From: Isoetes taiwanensis | Taxonomy: Eukaryota; Streptophyta; Lycopodiopsida; Isoetales; Isoetaceae | Direction of reading: 5' to 3' | NCBI GenBank assembly: GCA_021234155.1 | Contig: JAJEKV010000014.1 | Location: 4,605,563-4,669,562 of the forward strand | DNA length: 64,000 nt | Shown: piece by piece, positions 32,592 to 45,685 of the stretch | Position numbering within the stretch: the first letter of the stretch is position 1 | Layout: every line of letters starts with the position of its first letter | Translations under genes and position numbers: made by a program | Notes under the pieces: model-generated | What the model saw: the letters and a program-made list of their open reading frames with translations, nothing else | Told to the model about the DNA's origin: nothing | The model's database searches: none

Positions 32592-34489
32592 ATTTTAACG
32601 TCACGCCACAAGGCAGCGTCCTATCGGACATGTGACACTTTACAACACACCCAGATGGGTCCTGCCCCCACCACTTTACATTGCTGAAGTGGGTCCTTCC
32701 CCCACCAACTTTACATTGCATGGCCACAGAAGGTCGGGCGAATAATAGAGTTGCAAGATTAGTTATGTTGGCGAATGTTTTTTAGACATGAATGTTTTTT
32801 ATAGAAATCTAGGAGAATCATGGCCAATATTATTTTGCCAAGATCTAAATAGTGCAATTTCTGTGGTGAAATTTTATTCACTGGCATCCATATTTAATCA
32901 AGGATACAAACACATTATAACTATAGTTGCATGATGCAATACCACAACTTAACGTTTGCAAATGAGAACGTGGCTTATCCTAGATAAAACGAATCTATTA
33001 AAAGGGAGGTCTGTACAAAAATGCTCTCCAGTGCATCCTTAGAAGTATTTGAAACACAATAGCTACAAAAAATAACTCTTAAAATTATCATACGTACCTG
33101 GATGGATATGGGGAATGAATTAGGTTATGAAGAAAGCATGGAATATTATGATTCCATAAGAAATCTTTGAGAAGGAGGGTAGAGGATAAGGCGAATCCAT
33201 AGTTATGACGCTTAATGGATGTGGCGAATTTTCAAGTGGAGTGAGATTTGTTTATAGAAAAGTTGGCTAATTTTATTTTTTTCATCTATAACGGGCCCTA
33301 CTAAACCATAGCATCAAAATTTCTCGATAGCCTTAAAAAATAGCCTTATGAGAACTTTCATCCTTAAGGGCTACCCTGCTTCGTCATTACATGCTCTCTC
33401 GAGCTTCTTGCCACTTCCTTTTTCTAGAAATTCTGTGCTATTTCTTTCTCTAGGATCCTGAGGACTTTCTCTCTCTAGGATTGTATTTAATTTGAGCCAA
33501 ATATCACATATTAGTCTGCTTCAAAGTGCTCTTCAGCTAAGCTTTTAGACTCTCTGGGTTCTTGATCCATCCCAACCTCATCAAGAATGAAACCTCCCAC
33601 CCACAGGGTTAAACCCGCCAACCCCGACATGCCAAACCACTGAGGGTGGGTATAAGGGATACATCCAATCTCACATCCCCTTTCCATCCCCCCCATCCCC
33701 CCCAACCCCCTCCCTGATGGACACAACATCCTCAATGCCCTTCCCAAGCCCCATGTATATGCCCATAGAATCCCAAACACTCTAGGTCACGTCCAATATG
33801 GCAGGTAAACTTCTGCTAAAGGAGATCATAGAATGCATTCCCCTGTGTAGAATGCTCACACTGATAAGATTAATAGACCTTCACTAAGAAAAGCAGCAAG
33901 GATGGCATGCCTCACCGAGCAAATATAATTATCAGCATATGCATTAACTGCTGGCCAATCAAATAGACATTCAGATGCATTTCTGGCATCGACTTATGCA
34001 TGCAGTAGCTTGATGATCGCTTACAACTTACACAGTCAGAATGCTGCCAAACTAGATAAAGAATTCCTGGACTTTGGGTACACTTAACCACAACATTGAG
34101 GAGACTGGACACCATGATCTAAGCTCAGAAACATTTTGAATAAGAATTTAGGGAGAACATAACACAATTCGTAGGAGATTCTGGAGATATCCACTAGTAT
34201 CCAGCAACCTTTGCAGGATGAAATGCATGCTTTGAAGAAGGCAAATCCTTCCTGAGATACTAACATAGCCTCCAAGCTTTGGAGACTAGAATAATGTTCC
34301 TTTTGTCAGGAACATGACATTCGAGAGCTAGAAAAGACAGTGGTTTTGCAGGGCAATGGGATACATGCTGAGACTGATGAGCAAGTACGTCATTGCATGC
34401 AGGAATTACAAAAGTACGCAATAAAGCATCAAGAGCACACAACAGAGCATCATTATTTAATCTCTCAACTACAAACATTGAAGGCAATT
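32592..34489. other. Non-coding, with a small tandem duplication
   Basis: GGGTCCT(G/T)CCCCCACCA(A)CTTTACATTGC is duplicated at about 32657 and 32690. A C-rich stretch lies near 33680-33715. Nothing else is supported; TRIM flanking DNA begins near 34250. Confidence 0.45.
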
Positions 34490-34887
34490 TGTAACGACCC
34501 ATGGGAGATAGCTCGAGTAGATCTGGGTGTCGCATTCCTGAGACACCGGCATAAATGGTTAGAACTGACTATTCATAAATGTCTGGACGATTTTGTCCAG
34601 CTGGTTAAGGGCATATCGGTTAGGAACTTTACATTTGGTATTAGAGCAGCGCTCGAGTTCGAGTCTCCATGGGGGCAAGTATGATTCGGAATATCGTTGG
34701 ACAGTAGGTCATGACTTGGTCTTGGACACCACGGGATGGTGTGGTCTATGATTTATGATGCTCTAGGATGAGCATAGTTCTTGTGGGAGAGATTGTAACG
34801 GACCCATGGGAGACCGCTCGAGTAGGGGTGTCGCATCTAGATAGTTTTGCCCAATCAGTTAAGGGCATGTCGGTTAGGAATGTTACA
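34490..34887 (+). mobile_element. TRIM (miniature LTR retrotransposon) with target-site duplication
   Basis: LTR 1 is 34490-34633 (144 bp, TGTAACG ... CTTTACA) and LTR 2 is 34794-34887 (94 bp, same ends, an internal deletion of about 47 bp). Both share CCCATGGGAGA, GCTCGAGTAG, GGTGTCGCAT and AAGGGCAT(A/G)TCGGTTAGGAA. LTR 1 is followed by a PBS-like TGGTATTAGAGC (34636-34647; one mismatch to the usual tRNA-iMet PBS), and LTR 2 is preceded by a purine-rich GTGGGAGAGA. CAATT flanks both sides (34485-34489 and 34888-34892) as a perfect 5-bp duplication. The 160-bp interior has no coding capacity, as in TRIMs that are moved by other elements' proteins. Confidence 0.9.
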
Positions 34888-34892
34888 CAATT

Positions 34893-35799
34893 GTAGATAC
34901 TACAGCTATTGCCCATGTTGAGAAAACTCGACTCGACAATCCTTGCATGACAACCAACCGTTAGCTCACAAAAGCAAGCCAACCAGGTCTTAGCTTAGAC
35001 AAACAATAGCTCCCCAAGCAGCCAGACTGTTAATGCATCAACTCGTCCATCAAAGGGTATTGGATGAGTACTCAGGGAGCAACAGGACCAGAGATGCATG
35101 TGTCATAATGTGGTGGTTCAGGGGTTTCTTGAGGAGGAATGGAAAGATCCGAGGGAGAAGATTTAGAAAATGATCCTCTCCAAGATGAGCTTTCACGTTT
35201 CTGTGCACATTGTCAGGGCATCCCGTCTAGGCATTTCGCGCCATAGCTTGCCAAGAATAGTGAAGTTCACAGTAGTGGATTCACTGATCACAGATGCCAT
35301 TCCCCAGGGAGTGACATCTCTATATATGTGGACTACGACCTCAGCCTGTTACAACAGGAGTCATACTATAGGAAGGTTGCTCGGTGAGAGACATAAGAAA
35401 TACCGAAGGCGTCACTGCTCTAGTTCAGGGTAAGATAAGGATTTTCCGTATGCATACTCAAACTATGGCAAATACTGCACAAAAACGGAACATATGAGTT
35501 ATTTGCTCGTGATGTTGTGGTGTTGTTGATGCTAGTACAACCCCCTCAGGGTGCTATTACTGCTATTTATGATCTTACAACTCTTCGAGGTGCCGCCACT
35601 TCTGCTGCTACATCCAAAATGCCTTGGGGAGTGCCACTCATCATTGCTACTTCTCCCCGGTGAACTCATCATGCTATTGTTGCAACTAGTGAACAAGCGG
35701 AGACGTTGCGAAGCACCTTCAATTTTCTTACACAAAGCAAACATGCACAATAGCTGCATGTGGACAAGAGTGCAAAGACAGTATGAAAAACCCCTCTTT
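34893..35799. other. Non-coding or unrecognised LINE leader
   Basis: Short frames (35170-35433 and 35551-35844) show no similarity. The stretch may be the decayed 5' part of the LINE whose endonuclease follows. Confidence 0.35.
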
Positions 35800-36640
35800 G
35801 TGGACAGGCTGGATCCATATGTCGATCTATATGATAACATTTAGCAGCACAACCAGCTAGGACATGTGATGCTTGTTGGAGATTTTAATGTAACACATGT
35901 AGGAGCAACCAATGAGGCTCAACCCTTTGGCCGATGACATGTTGCAGCTCCGAATAGCAAAAGAGTTTTGGAATGCATGTTTGTTGATGGGGTCATCATG
36001 TCATGCGATTTGGAAGAAAAGTGTTTCAGATGTACATCTTTGACGTGCTCATTTGCAATGGTCTTACACAATGACTATCCTCCTCCCTATATACTTGTCA
36101 CAGGAGAATTAGAGGGGCAGATGCAAATTCCATCGATTATATGCTTGTCGCAGAGAAAGACTTGCACCTTGTCAAGTATTTGCAAGTTGGCACAAATAAT
36201 AGGGATGAAGAGGTAGATTCAGATCATTAAACCATCTTTTTGGAGGTAGCCTGGCAGCCTGTGCAGATCCACTACCAAACTAACTTCCACATGCCTTAGC
36301 TTCGCCTAGATTACGACCAGGCAGAGTCTTATGCGGAGCTTCTATCAAAAGAGTTAGGGGGAATTTGGCAGCTTTCCACCTTAGAGCAACAAACTAACTA
36401 GCTGGTCATAATCCTTCTAGGTGCTACAGAACAATTTTTTGAAAGAAGACGCACAAGGAGGTTTTATGTTCATCAAGCTTTCCTCGAAACAAGTAGTTTG
36501 ATGCTCAATGCAAGGAGCTTAAGTATGGTGACTGATCCTACTCTTAGGTTGTAGGTGGTCAAACATAACAAAACTTTCCTCAAGAGCGAAAAGGTACAAA
36601 ATATATGGCAACAAGCATATGCATTCTAGGGGTCATATGG
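35800..36640 (+). pseudogene. LINE AP-endonuclease remnant
   Basis: The plus strand encodes DPYVDLYDNI then HVMLVGDFNVTH (35860-35900), the GDFN block of the LINE endonuclease. After frame changes come SIDYMLVAEKDLHLVKYL (36132-36185) and VDSDH (about 36214-36228), the SxDYxL and SDH catalytic blocks. Stops interrupt several times. This copy is unlikely to belong to the LINE at 24.7 kb because it lies 10 kb away and carries the other half of the protein. Confidence 0.6.
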
Positions 36641-37630
36641 AGTAGACATGATAGGATGCATGAAATCATCGGCCACGATGTAAAATTCATAATTTCCTTA
36701 TGTTGTGATCAATGACATGCATTCATACCTAGGAATGAGCTTGCAAGTGTTCCTCCAGAGACACCTTCACCAATGACAGTCGAAATAATTAGAACCTTCA
36801 ATCCAAACATTTCTCGCAAATTGGTATCAAATTGCCTCACGTTGGAGAAAATATGAAGTCGAAAACATTATAACAAGTCGTAGTGGTCATATGTATTGTA
36901 CCTCATCACATTTTTCGGGTTTGTAATTTGGTACATTTGTTCATTTGTTAAGAATTTGCACTAAATTGTGAAGTTTGTTGTACTTATGAACAACTGTAAA
37001 GCTTCTGTGATGCCTCCAAAACTGGTCCGGCCCTTGGCTTCTCTGGCACCATTGCTACTTCAGCACCATCCCTATGCATCATAGAGAAAAAGGAAGAGAC
37101 TAGTATCCCTTTTTTTTTGCCATGTAAATTTTGTAATCCCTAGGTGGCATTTGTTATGTCCAGTAATATCGTTGGAGGGCCTCTTCTACACCCCTCTAAT
37201 AAAATCTCAACAGCGCAGCACTCGCAGCTCCACCACTCGTGCGCTGCCTCAATTTTTTCGTGGGCGGAGAGGTCCCCCACAACATGCACCACCGCAATTT
37301 TTTACTAGCATAGAGGCCGAGACCTATAGTACATTATCCACATCAAATGAAATACTATATTATATATATCCAATAAATTTTAAGGATCGTTAAGATATTT
37401 GGCATTCAGTACTTCATTTATTGGGTGCTTAATTGGGAACCAGAATTTAGTATCTGGTGGGTTTTGGTCCACGAGGCCAAATGCTTTGTATTCTTGATGT
37501 CATTGGCTTCATTTGTTGGGTGTTTGATTTGGAACCACAATGTTTTTGGTACTTAATGTTTTTGATAAGAATGTTTTAGGGCATTCTTATCTGTTAGATT
37601 TTGCCTTTGGGTTTTGCGCTGGGGAGCGCC
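36641..37630. other. Intergenic and presumed promoter of the beta-glucosidase gene
   Basis: No gene recognised. A TATATATA run at 37361-37369 followed by CCAATAAAT lies 262 bases before the ATG at 37631 and is a weak core-promoter candidate. Confidence 0.3.
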
Positions 37631-40600
37631 ATGGCCAAATTCCTTTGTATTCTTGCTCTCATATCCTGCGTCCAAATCCATTGGCGGACTTGCACCGCAG
37701 AGCCAGAAAATGATTTCTACTGTGGACTCGCCGGTGCGGATCTTCGCCGCAGCAGTTTTCCTTCAAACTTCATCTTTGGAGTTACGACTTCTAATTATCA
37801 GGTCTGCTTTCTCGGTTTTCCGCTAGTGGATTATTTCTTTTTGCCTTATGATTTAGCTCTTTACAAACTGTCATGCATAATAACAAAGCATTATACAGTA
37901 AAATCTGTAACTTCGTGCACATTATACCCGACATGTTGCAATGTAATCACCGTGTTTGATGTGATCAAGCAGTAAGTAATTTTTATGTTGGTATGAAGTC
38001 CATACTATGAGTATTTGATTAAGCATGAGAAATTAAGTACTATTGATGCTGATCAAGCATGAGAAATTAAGTAATATTAATGCTGGGATGAAGATCATAC
38101 TGTGACATATCTAACTTCTATGCCTAGTATATCACAGTATGAAGGCGCTATAAACGAGGGGGGTAAAGGGCCAAGTAATTTTGACAGCTTTGCACATGTT
38201 CCAGGTTTTCTGTTTTTTTTCTTCTACTTCTATGAGTTCCAGTGCATAGGTCTTTTTCCTTTATTAATTGGCTCCTGTAAGGTCCAGTCGTTTAATTTAT
38301 CTACCTTAAAGCACAGGAAATATCATTGATGGAAGCAACGCAGATGTTGCAGAAGACCATTATCACCGTTATAAGGTAAGCAACAGGTTTCACCTTTTTA
38401 AAATTTGTGAAAATATTAATTACTTCATTCTTATTTGTCTAATTCGTTCTGTGTATGCAGGAAGATATACAGCTGATGAAGGACCTGGGTGTGGATGCTT
38501 CCAGATTTTCTATTTCATGGAGCCGGATTTTCCCAGGTAATCCTTTAATGTGAAGAATGTCACCTTTTCTAACTGTAGATAAACAAATATGGACATATAT
38601 TGACATCATATTTTTTAAATACCTATTTGCCCAATGCCTTTAACATCCTTCCAGATCAAATAGATTGCGAAATTCGACTTTACATGAGGAAATAAACAAG
38701 CCGAACAATTTAACATACTAACTACGAAAGCTACAAATAAGTATTACAAAGCACAAGCAACAAAAAGGATGCAAGTCATCGTTACAATTTCTATACATAC
38801 CAAAACATAAACAAAAATGATTCATTTATATAAATATTAATGCCAGCACTGTTTAGGGCGGCTTTTCTATGAAGGCTGAACCTGAAATTTTGTGAAGGTT
38901 GTGATGTTTACCTCGAAACTAGATTTGCGTCGTTCTATAGATCTCAAGCCGCATCCTCCTTTCTTGTTATACAGTACAAGAAAATATAGAGAAAGCTCGA
39001 GCCCAGATTTGTGAAATCCCCGTAGATCTCAAACCTTATCCTTTGTTTTTCTTATGTAGTAAACAATCAAACCTACGTCAAGGCAAGTAGGAGTGCGTTC
39101 CTGCAAGATCTTTAAACCATTCTTGCTTAGAATGACAACTGGCCTCACAAAACCTGTAGTACCAGGTTAAGAATTGCCTTGACATAGTAGAATGGCATGG
39201 GGTCAGCCATTCTTGCTGCCCCCATGACATGCAGAATCAGATCGCCATGTCGTGGGGGTAGCAAAAATGGGTGACCCCATGCCATTCTACTAACAAGAAG
39301 ACAAAAAGGAAGCTACAAGAAGACAACAAGCTCTACCAGGAAGAGAAAAGAAGGCTTGGAACCTTCAATTCTTCAATTCTAGGTCTCAAGCTTGGGTATG
39401 GGTACCTCTAGGTTAGACATTCGTGGGAACGTTGGACGTTTGCATCCGGCCCGTCAAAAAACGATCCCCATGAGAAAGAAACCTTTTAGACCAACGTCAG
39501 GCAGCCTCCTTGACTATTTATTTAAGCATAACAAGTAGGATTATGCATTCGTGGGAACATCGGACGTTTTCAACCTTCTTAACAAGTAGGATATATAGAT
39601 TTTGTGTCTCAACAATCCTAAAGATCTTTGAGATACATTGCGAAAAAATCCTTAAAAAGTGAACATCATTATACAATAATAAAAAATATCTTTAACATTG
39701 TTTGAACATGTGACTTCATCCTCTTTTCCACAGTTATTTTTCTTCCTCTTGGTTTGAATGCACAAGAGGTGGCTATTAAGCCAGCTCAAGTTGATTGAGA
39801 GTATACTTGGTTTTGCTACTCTACTAAGTTCCATCTGGTCTCAGGGGCAAGATAGAGAGGCAATGCTGCTCTCCCAGACAAATTGATAACACTTGATGGT
39901 CAAATGTAAATGGGTGTTCAAAACGCTCTCCTTCATTTTCTTGTTCTTGAAAAGTTTGTCTTCGTTATTATGTGGATGAGATAGTGCTTTTTCCTAGGAG
40001 CCAAAAATAGATGCAAAGGGAGCTACATGCATTTCCAGCTTTAGCAAACTAGTGATATTTAGAACTTCAAAAAATGCCCAATTTTACATTAGATACGAAG
40101 AGGCGAAATTGATGGAATGGAGATGCAATTATAGGATGATAAGAGTGTAATTGCAAGCCAACATGCAACCATCTTGTAGGCCTCACTTGTCTTTAAAGCT
40201 TTCTTGCGTCTCTGTTTCAATTATGAATGCGAGTCTACATCTCTTTTCATCAGATTTGATTTGAACATTTTGTTAGATTCATTGACCACCCTTTTGGGTG
40301 AGTCAAATTATGAGTCCCTTCTCGTCATGGCAACTTTTGGGCTTCGCACGACATTACAAGTTTATTCTATTTTCCCTTTTTAATTCCCACTATCTTATGA
40401 TTATCATCCACAATGCTTGGGCCAGTGTTCCTAGCATATTATACCCTTTATAGTTGACATGATGCCCAGTCAGATACTCACTTCATCATTCAGCGGTTGT
40501 TTCTAGTATTTTCTTGTGCTTGAGAGTTTTTCATCATATGTGTTTCATCCTCTATCTATTGTGAATTGCATAACCTGCATATCTTATTTTGTCTTTCAAC

Positions 40601-42609
40601 TATTCTCCATATGTCCTTAATTCTGAGATTGTGATTGCCTATTCTTATTACGACTAATGTGTTTTATGCGAGACTTGCTGATATTTTCCTTTGGCTAGTC
40701 AGTTTAACTTGTGAATAATCCCATAAATTGCTCGAGCAATATGATAACTTATCTTTATTTTCTACTTATATATTTTCTTCTCTTCATTTTTTGGCAGGGG
40801 TTGAACATGTTATAAACAAAGAGGGTATAGCTCATTACAACGATGTGATTGATATCTTGTTAGAAAATGGTAATGCTAAAACTTTTCTATCAATCTTATG
40901 GTGTTGTATATGATACCACATCTCATTCTACTAGGCATTAAACCTGTGGTGACGTTGAACCATCTTGATATTCCACAAGCACTTGAAAAAGCTTATGGAG
41001 GGTGGCTAAGCACTCAAATTATGTAAGTTTAATTGCTTTACTATATTGGTTGAATTGGATACATATACTAAATGAGACAGTGGTGTGTAGTGAGGATTTC
41101 GCTATTTATGCAAATACATGCTTTAAGGCATTTGGAGATCGAGTGAAAGTGTGGATAACTATAAATGAACCGCACGAATCTGTGAATGGTGCATATAATG
41201 TTGGACTTTTACCACCTCAAAGATGCTCTAAGGATGTTGGAAACTGTACTTTGGGGGACTCTAGCATTGAACCATATATAGTTGGACATCATTATTTGCT
41301 AGCCCATGCGGCAGCTGCCAACCTTTATAGAAAGTATTATAAGGTATTGTGTAGTTATCATATAATATATGTGACTTTGAAGGAAGCATTATGTGATATT
41401 ATGTCTTATTAATTATAACATTTATGTAGACAATAGTTTATTAACATATTTTTTTTACAGTCTAAACAACATGGCTATGTAGGTATTAGTTTGGACTCTA
41501 GATGGTTTGAACCAATCACATCGAAAATTCAAGATGAAGTTGCGGCTCAAAGAGCCCTCGAGTTTGAACTTGGCTGGTAAACTTTTCTTCTTAAAGACAT
41601 GGCATACGATTTTCAAGAGAAGACTAGCATCATATTCTTGTCTGATAGGTTTCTAGATCCACTTTATTATGGACATTACCCCCATAAAATGCGTTCTGAA
41701 GTTGGCAATCGTTTGCCAAAATTTACCAAGGAAGAGTCACTTGCAATAAAAGGATCATTAGATTTTCTTGGTCTCAATTATTATAGTGCAGTGTATGCTA
41801 CAGACATGAATAATAAGGACTCTGATCCATCTAAGGATATAAGACCCGTTGCTTATTATAAGGATACAAAATTTCAACTAACAGGTATTATCTTCTGATC
41901 TATTCTCTAGAAATCGTCTTTTATACTTGAACTACACATGTTTTCTTTTTACTTAACATCATGATGACATGTGTAGCTCAAAGGAATGGAGAAAAAATAG
42001 GGCCAGAGGTTAGATACTAACTTCTTTTAGTATATGCGATATAGAATAATTATGCTTCTTTTGCAGATAGATGAGGTGTATGTAGCCCCATGGGGAATAA
42101 AGAAGCTTCTAGAACATATCAAGTTAAGATATAACAATCCAATTGTTATGATAACGGAAAATGGTGGTCTTCTTAACGAGCTAAATGCATTTGATATCTT
42201 TACATTAATTTGATACATTGCATAACAATATCTTTGCTTGCTGTAGGAGTCGGAGATGGAGATATGCAATTTACACAAGAAGTAATGTATGATGTGGAGA
42301 GAATAGATTACCTTAATGGACATCTTTCTTGTTTGCTTGTTGCAATAAGGTCAGTTAAATATAGCTCTAACTAGTACTCTATATGTCATACTTAAAATGC
42401 TAATATTACTTTCCATGTTCTTTAGGAATGGATCGAATGTAGCTGGGTATTTTACTTGGTCTCTTCTTGACAATTGGGAATGGATAAAAGGATTTTCAAT
42501 CAAATATGGCCTTTATCATGTTGATCGAAACACTCTACAGAGATATCCCAAGCAATCCGCTTATTGGTTCAAAACCTTTCTAGAAAGAGAATCACATAAG
42601 TGGCAATAA
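37631..42609 (+). CDS. Beta-glucosidase, glycoside hydrolase family 1 (13 exons, 517 aa)
   Basis: Exons are 37631-37801, 38138-38204, 38317-38375, 38461-38536, 40798-40869, 40935-41022, 41091-41343, 41461-41576, 41649-41884, 41977-42008, 42067-42163, 42247-42349 and 42426-42609. They total 1554 nt, all GT-AG, with every phase consistent to TAA. Thirteen exons is the canonical plant GH1 structure. Residues 1-22 form a signal peptide (secreted or vacuolar). The general acid/base Glu is in ITINEPH (exon 7) and the nucleophile Glu in MITENG (exon 11). Sugar-site residues are present: Q in TSNYQYEG, H in LNHLDIP, Tyr in LNYYSAVY, and WSLLDNWEW. It would hydrolyse beta-glucosides such as defence or hormone conjugates; substrate cannot be told. 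LNHLD replaces the common YHWD. Intron 4 is 2.26 kb and holds a hairpin repeat. Confidence 0.95.
39185..39292. repeat. Hairpin repeat inside beta-glucosidase intron 4
   Basis: A 108-nt near-perfect inverted repeat. TAGTAGAATGGCATGGGGTC at the left pairs with GACCCCATGCCATTCTACTA at the right; the arms are about 45 bp with about five mismatches and the loop is about 12 nt. It could be a small foldback element or a small-RNA precursor. Confidence 0.85.
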
Positions 42610-44229
42610 ATACGGAGGGCCAAGGGATTGACATAAGTTGTGTAAAATAGACTGGCAGAGAACTATGAGGTTTGTGTGTATTGTTTAATTGCATGAAACT
42701 GGATTGAGATGACACGCAACAATGATCATATCCAGAATTACTTGATGTTGCAATTGTTACTGGAATCAGTCATATTCTCTCAATTTTTCTTAATAACCTT
42801 TTTCCCAAAGCTGATGGAGGTGGTGGCTTTACAACAAAAACTAGCAGTACATATACCCGTTTGATACCATCAATTATAGAAAGACTCATCCATATCTTTG
42901 AAAAGTTAATGTCTCCTCCTAGTTCTAAAACACCTATAGAGTATGGAGATGGTTTGTCTTATTTTTACTGCTCCAAATTTTTTTGGAAAGTGTCCGTTTT
43001 TCTAATTCATTTTTCATTTTGAGCATAACATCATAAGGACACTTCGAGATCGCAATGCGTTGATATTTGAGCTGTCAAATGCAAACCTAAGCTTTTATAA
43101 AGGATGAGAATAACATGTTCGACAGTTAGCAACAATCAACAATAAGGATTCGGATTTGGCTTTGATGTGATTCATCTTGCATGGGCGTTAAGTTAAATAT
43201 CATCAACGGTTAATTAAGTTAAGTTTATTCATCAATTCTCTACCATAACTTTATATTAGTTTAGGAATTCCATAAACACATATATATATAATAATATATA
43301 ATTATGAAAGTAATTAAAGTTCTATATAATCTAATTTATGTGAAAGGTTCAGTTTCAAACATTGGCAATATGGGTACATACGAACCAATAACTCAAAAAG
43401 GACCATTGAATATTCTCACCACTTCAGTTTCCAAAAGGCAACATTTATAGAAATATAAAGTTTCATTTGACAGAAAGACCTTAAAAGTTTTATCAAATTA
43501 TAGATTTAATAATTTCACAAATGTAAGCTAGATGAATGATGTAACATACTCTATATAACAATTTCCCCTCCCTCCCTCCCCCCTTTCCCTTCCCCCCCCC
43601 CTTCTCGGAGGAGGGCAGCTTAATAAGAACTAATATTTAACCTTTGGTAAATGTTTGTAGAAAAAATTTATAAACACTTTTAAGATAAAGACCTTACTTC
43701 TAATTTCAAGTAGATACAATGCAAGAGATTTGAGAGAGGACAATTTAAAAAAATATCTTTTAAGTGGATAATGTCCAAATTATAAATGCTAAATCTATAA
43801 ACAATAATTTGTAGATGAGACCAATATCTTTTTTAAAATAACTTGATCATATCACACAAAGATTTAAATAGTTTTTAAGTTAAGAAAATACAATAAATTT
43901 ACTATTTTTCTTACTACCATAAAGTTATTGTTTTCCTTACTAAATGAATGTCTACCTAATAATAATAATTTGATTTGATACGTTTTAACTTTGATATTCT
44001 TATGTTCATGCTTTCAATTTGTATGAGTCTTTTGCTTGAATTTTAATATGAAATTTGTCGTTTGATGCAGAAACTTTATTTGGAATTCAATGAAGCAACT
44101 TCAGGTCATCTCATGCTCATGCTTTGATTATACTGGTGCATGGTCTTAGTAAAGCCACTCTCTTCTACGTCTACCTTCAAGTTTATCATAAGCTTTCTTC
44201 TCTACTATCTTTCGATTGGCCATGGAAAA
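42610..44229. other. Intergenic, AT-rich
   Basis: 3' flank of the beta-glucosidase gene. A pyrimidine tract (CCCTCCCTCCCTCCCCCC and similar) spans about 43563-43605. No gene recognised. Confidence 0.45.
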
Positions 44230-45039
44230 CTTACTGAAATTAGAGTGCAAATTGGGTCCCTACCACCAATTCTACCGCAAATCGATTTCGGAAGAGTTGG
44301 AGAAGGAAGGAGCTACTTACTGCTGCATCCAGACTTGAAGAATGGAAGCCTTCGTAATAATGGCTCTAGCCAAGAGGTTATTAGTCTCTAGATAGTTTGT
44401 GCTTCATCTAACCCTTGTATGACTAGATGGATGGATAAATCCTCTTTTATGTACTGCTAAGATGATGATGGATGTTTTATTTATGATTATGTATTCTCTT
44501 TCTGTTCCTCCTGTGTGTTGGGGAGTAAGGGTGGGTAGAGACCTGAAAGCTTCCTAGTAGTGATATGTCTCTAGCTAGAACCCTTGAAACACGGTAAATG
44601 CGGCTTGTGCACCAGAGCCCACCTGGCTGTGCATGCTATGTTGTGATTCAGCACCAGATAACGGGTATAATGGTGAAACGGAGGTGGGATCTTGCCTAGC
44701 GTGGCTACGGGATTCCTATAGCATGCTAGGCTTATTTATGGTATATCGCTTATGTTATCTTGTCTTTGTGTTGTTGTTTATAGGATGATGGATGGACCAC
44801 CCTTCGTGGTGGTATATTTTTTTGTATATGATTACTAGGTGCTAATATATAAGTACGCTTCCACTGTATAGGATTTCCCTAGAGGACATGGAATGAATGA
44901 CACCTACGTGTCCTTCACCCGGACACTTGGACATCCGAAGTGGTCCGAGTTAGAAGGAGGACCTTTCCATGGTGATGCAATCACCACGGATGGAGTATTT
45001 ATACGATGGGAGCATCGTATAGATTTTGGGAGCGTCACA
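44230..45039 (+). mobile_element. 5'-truncated LTR, plus orientation, with PBS
   Basis: It is the reverse-oriented relative of the LTRs at 47530 and 56146, sharing the AAATCGATTT segment, GCACCAGATAACG, GGCTTGTGCACCAGAGCCCACCTGG-like text, ACCACCCTTCGTGGTGGTAT and GAAGGACACGTAGGTGTCATTC in opposite sense. It ends in GCGTCACA at 45039. Similarity to the first third of the full LTR is missing, so it is truncated or chimeric on the left. Confidence 0.75.
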
Positions 45040-45040
45040 C

Positions 45041-45052
45041 TGGTATCAGAGC
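45041..45052 (+). other. Primer-binding site (tRNA-iMet type)
   Basis: TGGTATCAGAGC follows the LTR end by one base. It matches the usual plant PBS complementary to the 3' end of initiator tRNA-Met. A leader related to those at 47209-47529 and 55830-56132 continues to about 45360. Confidence 0.85.
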
Positions 45053-45685
45053 ATGATTTTGGTAGACCAAATCATTGCACTGGCCATAGTCTAACCCGTT
45101 AGATTGGTTAGTTGTAGGGGACTTTTAATTTAAGCTAAACTATCCCAATTCCATAGCTAGTATGTGTGGTGGCCTAGTTATGGGAGAGTTAAGCTAGTTA
45201 GGGATTAAGGTGTGAGTCATTAGAATCAAGTATGTTAAGTTTTTGAAGAAAATGAGGTCTCTTGTTTCCACGGGCCATAACTTTTTCTAGGTAACTCGGA
45301 TGGAGGCGATTCTTGCATCAATGAGTCGAGACAATCTATTGACTAAGTCGGCATAAGTAGAAGGTGCCGAAATGACATCAAATGGGCACAAGAGCAAAAG
45401 GGGTGTGATTAGCAAAATTGTGCCTTAAAATTCAAATCTAAACATAACATTTTGCTATCACACCTCCATATATTTTTGCATATAAAAAGTCACGCGTATT
45501 TCTGTTGTGTAAAAAATTTTCATTAAAAAAAAATTAAAAAAAAAAAAAAACTGTTTCGTTTTGGTTCCGTCTGCCGCCTCATCCGTCCGCTATAGCCGCT
45601 GGAGAAAACCTCGCTTCCCATTTGTCCTTGGCCGCTGTCGCTGCCCCCGTACCAACGCCTCACTTCCGTACCTTCTCGTGTGCAA

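Noticed and set aside
32367-32727. Poly-Glu, poly-Ser and poly-Leu open frames
   Set aside because: They are translations of the (GAA)n microsatellite in different frames.
34340-34684. 114-codon plus-strand ORF
   Set aside because: It runs across TRIM LTR 1 and its PBS; composition and context show it is a chance frame.
41002-41412. Separate 136-aa ORF
   Set aside because: It is exon 7 of the beta-glucosidase gene with flanking intron sequence.
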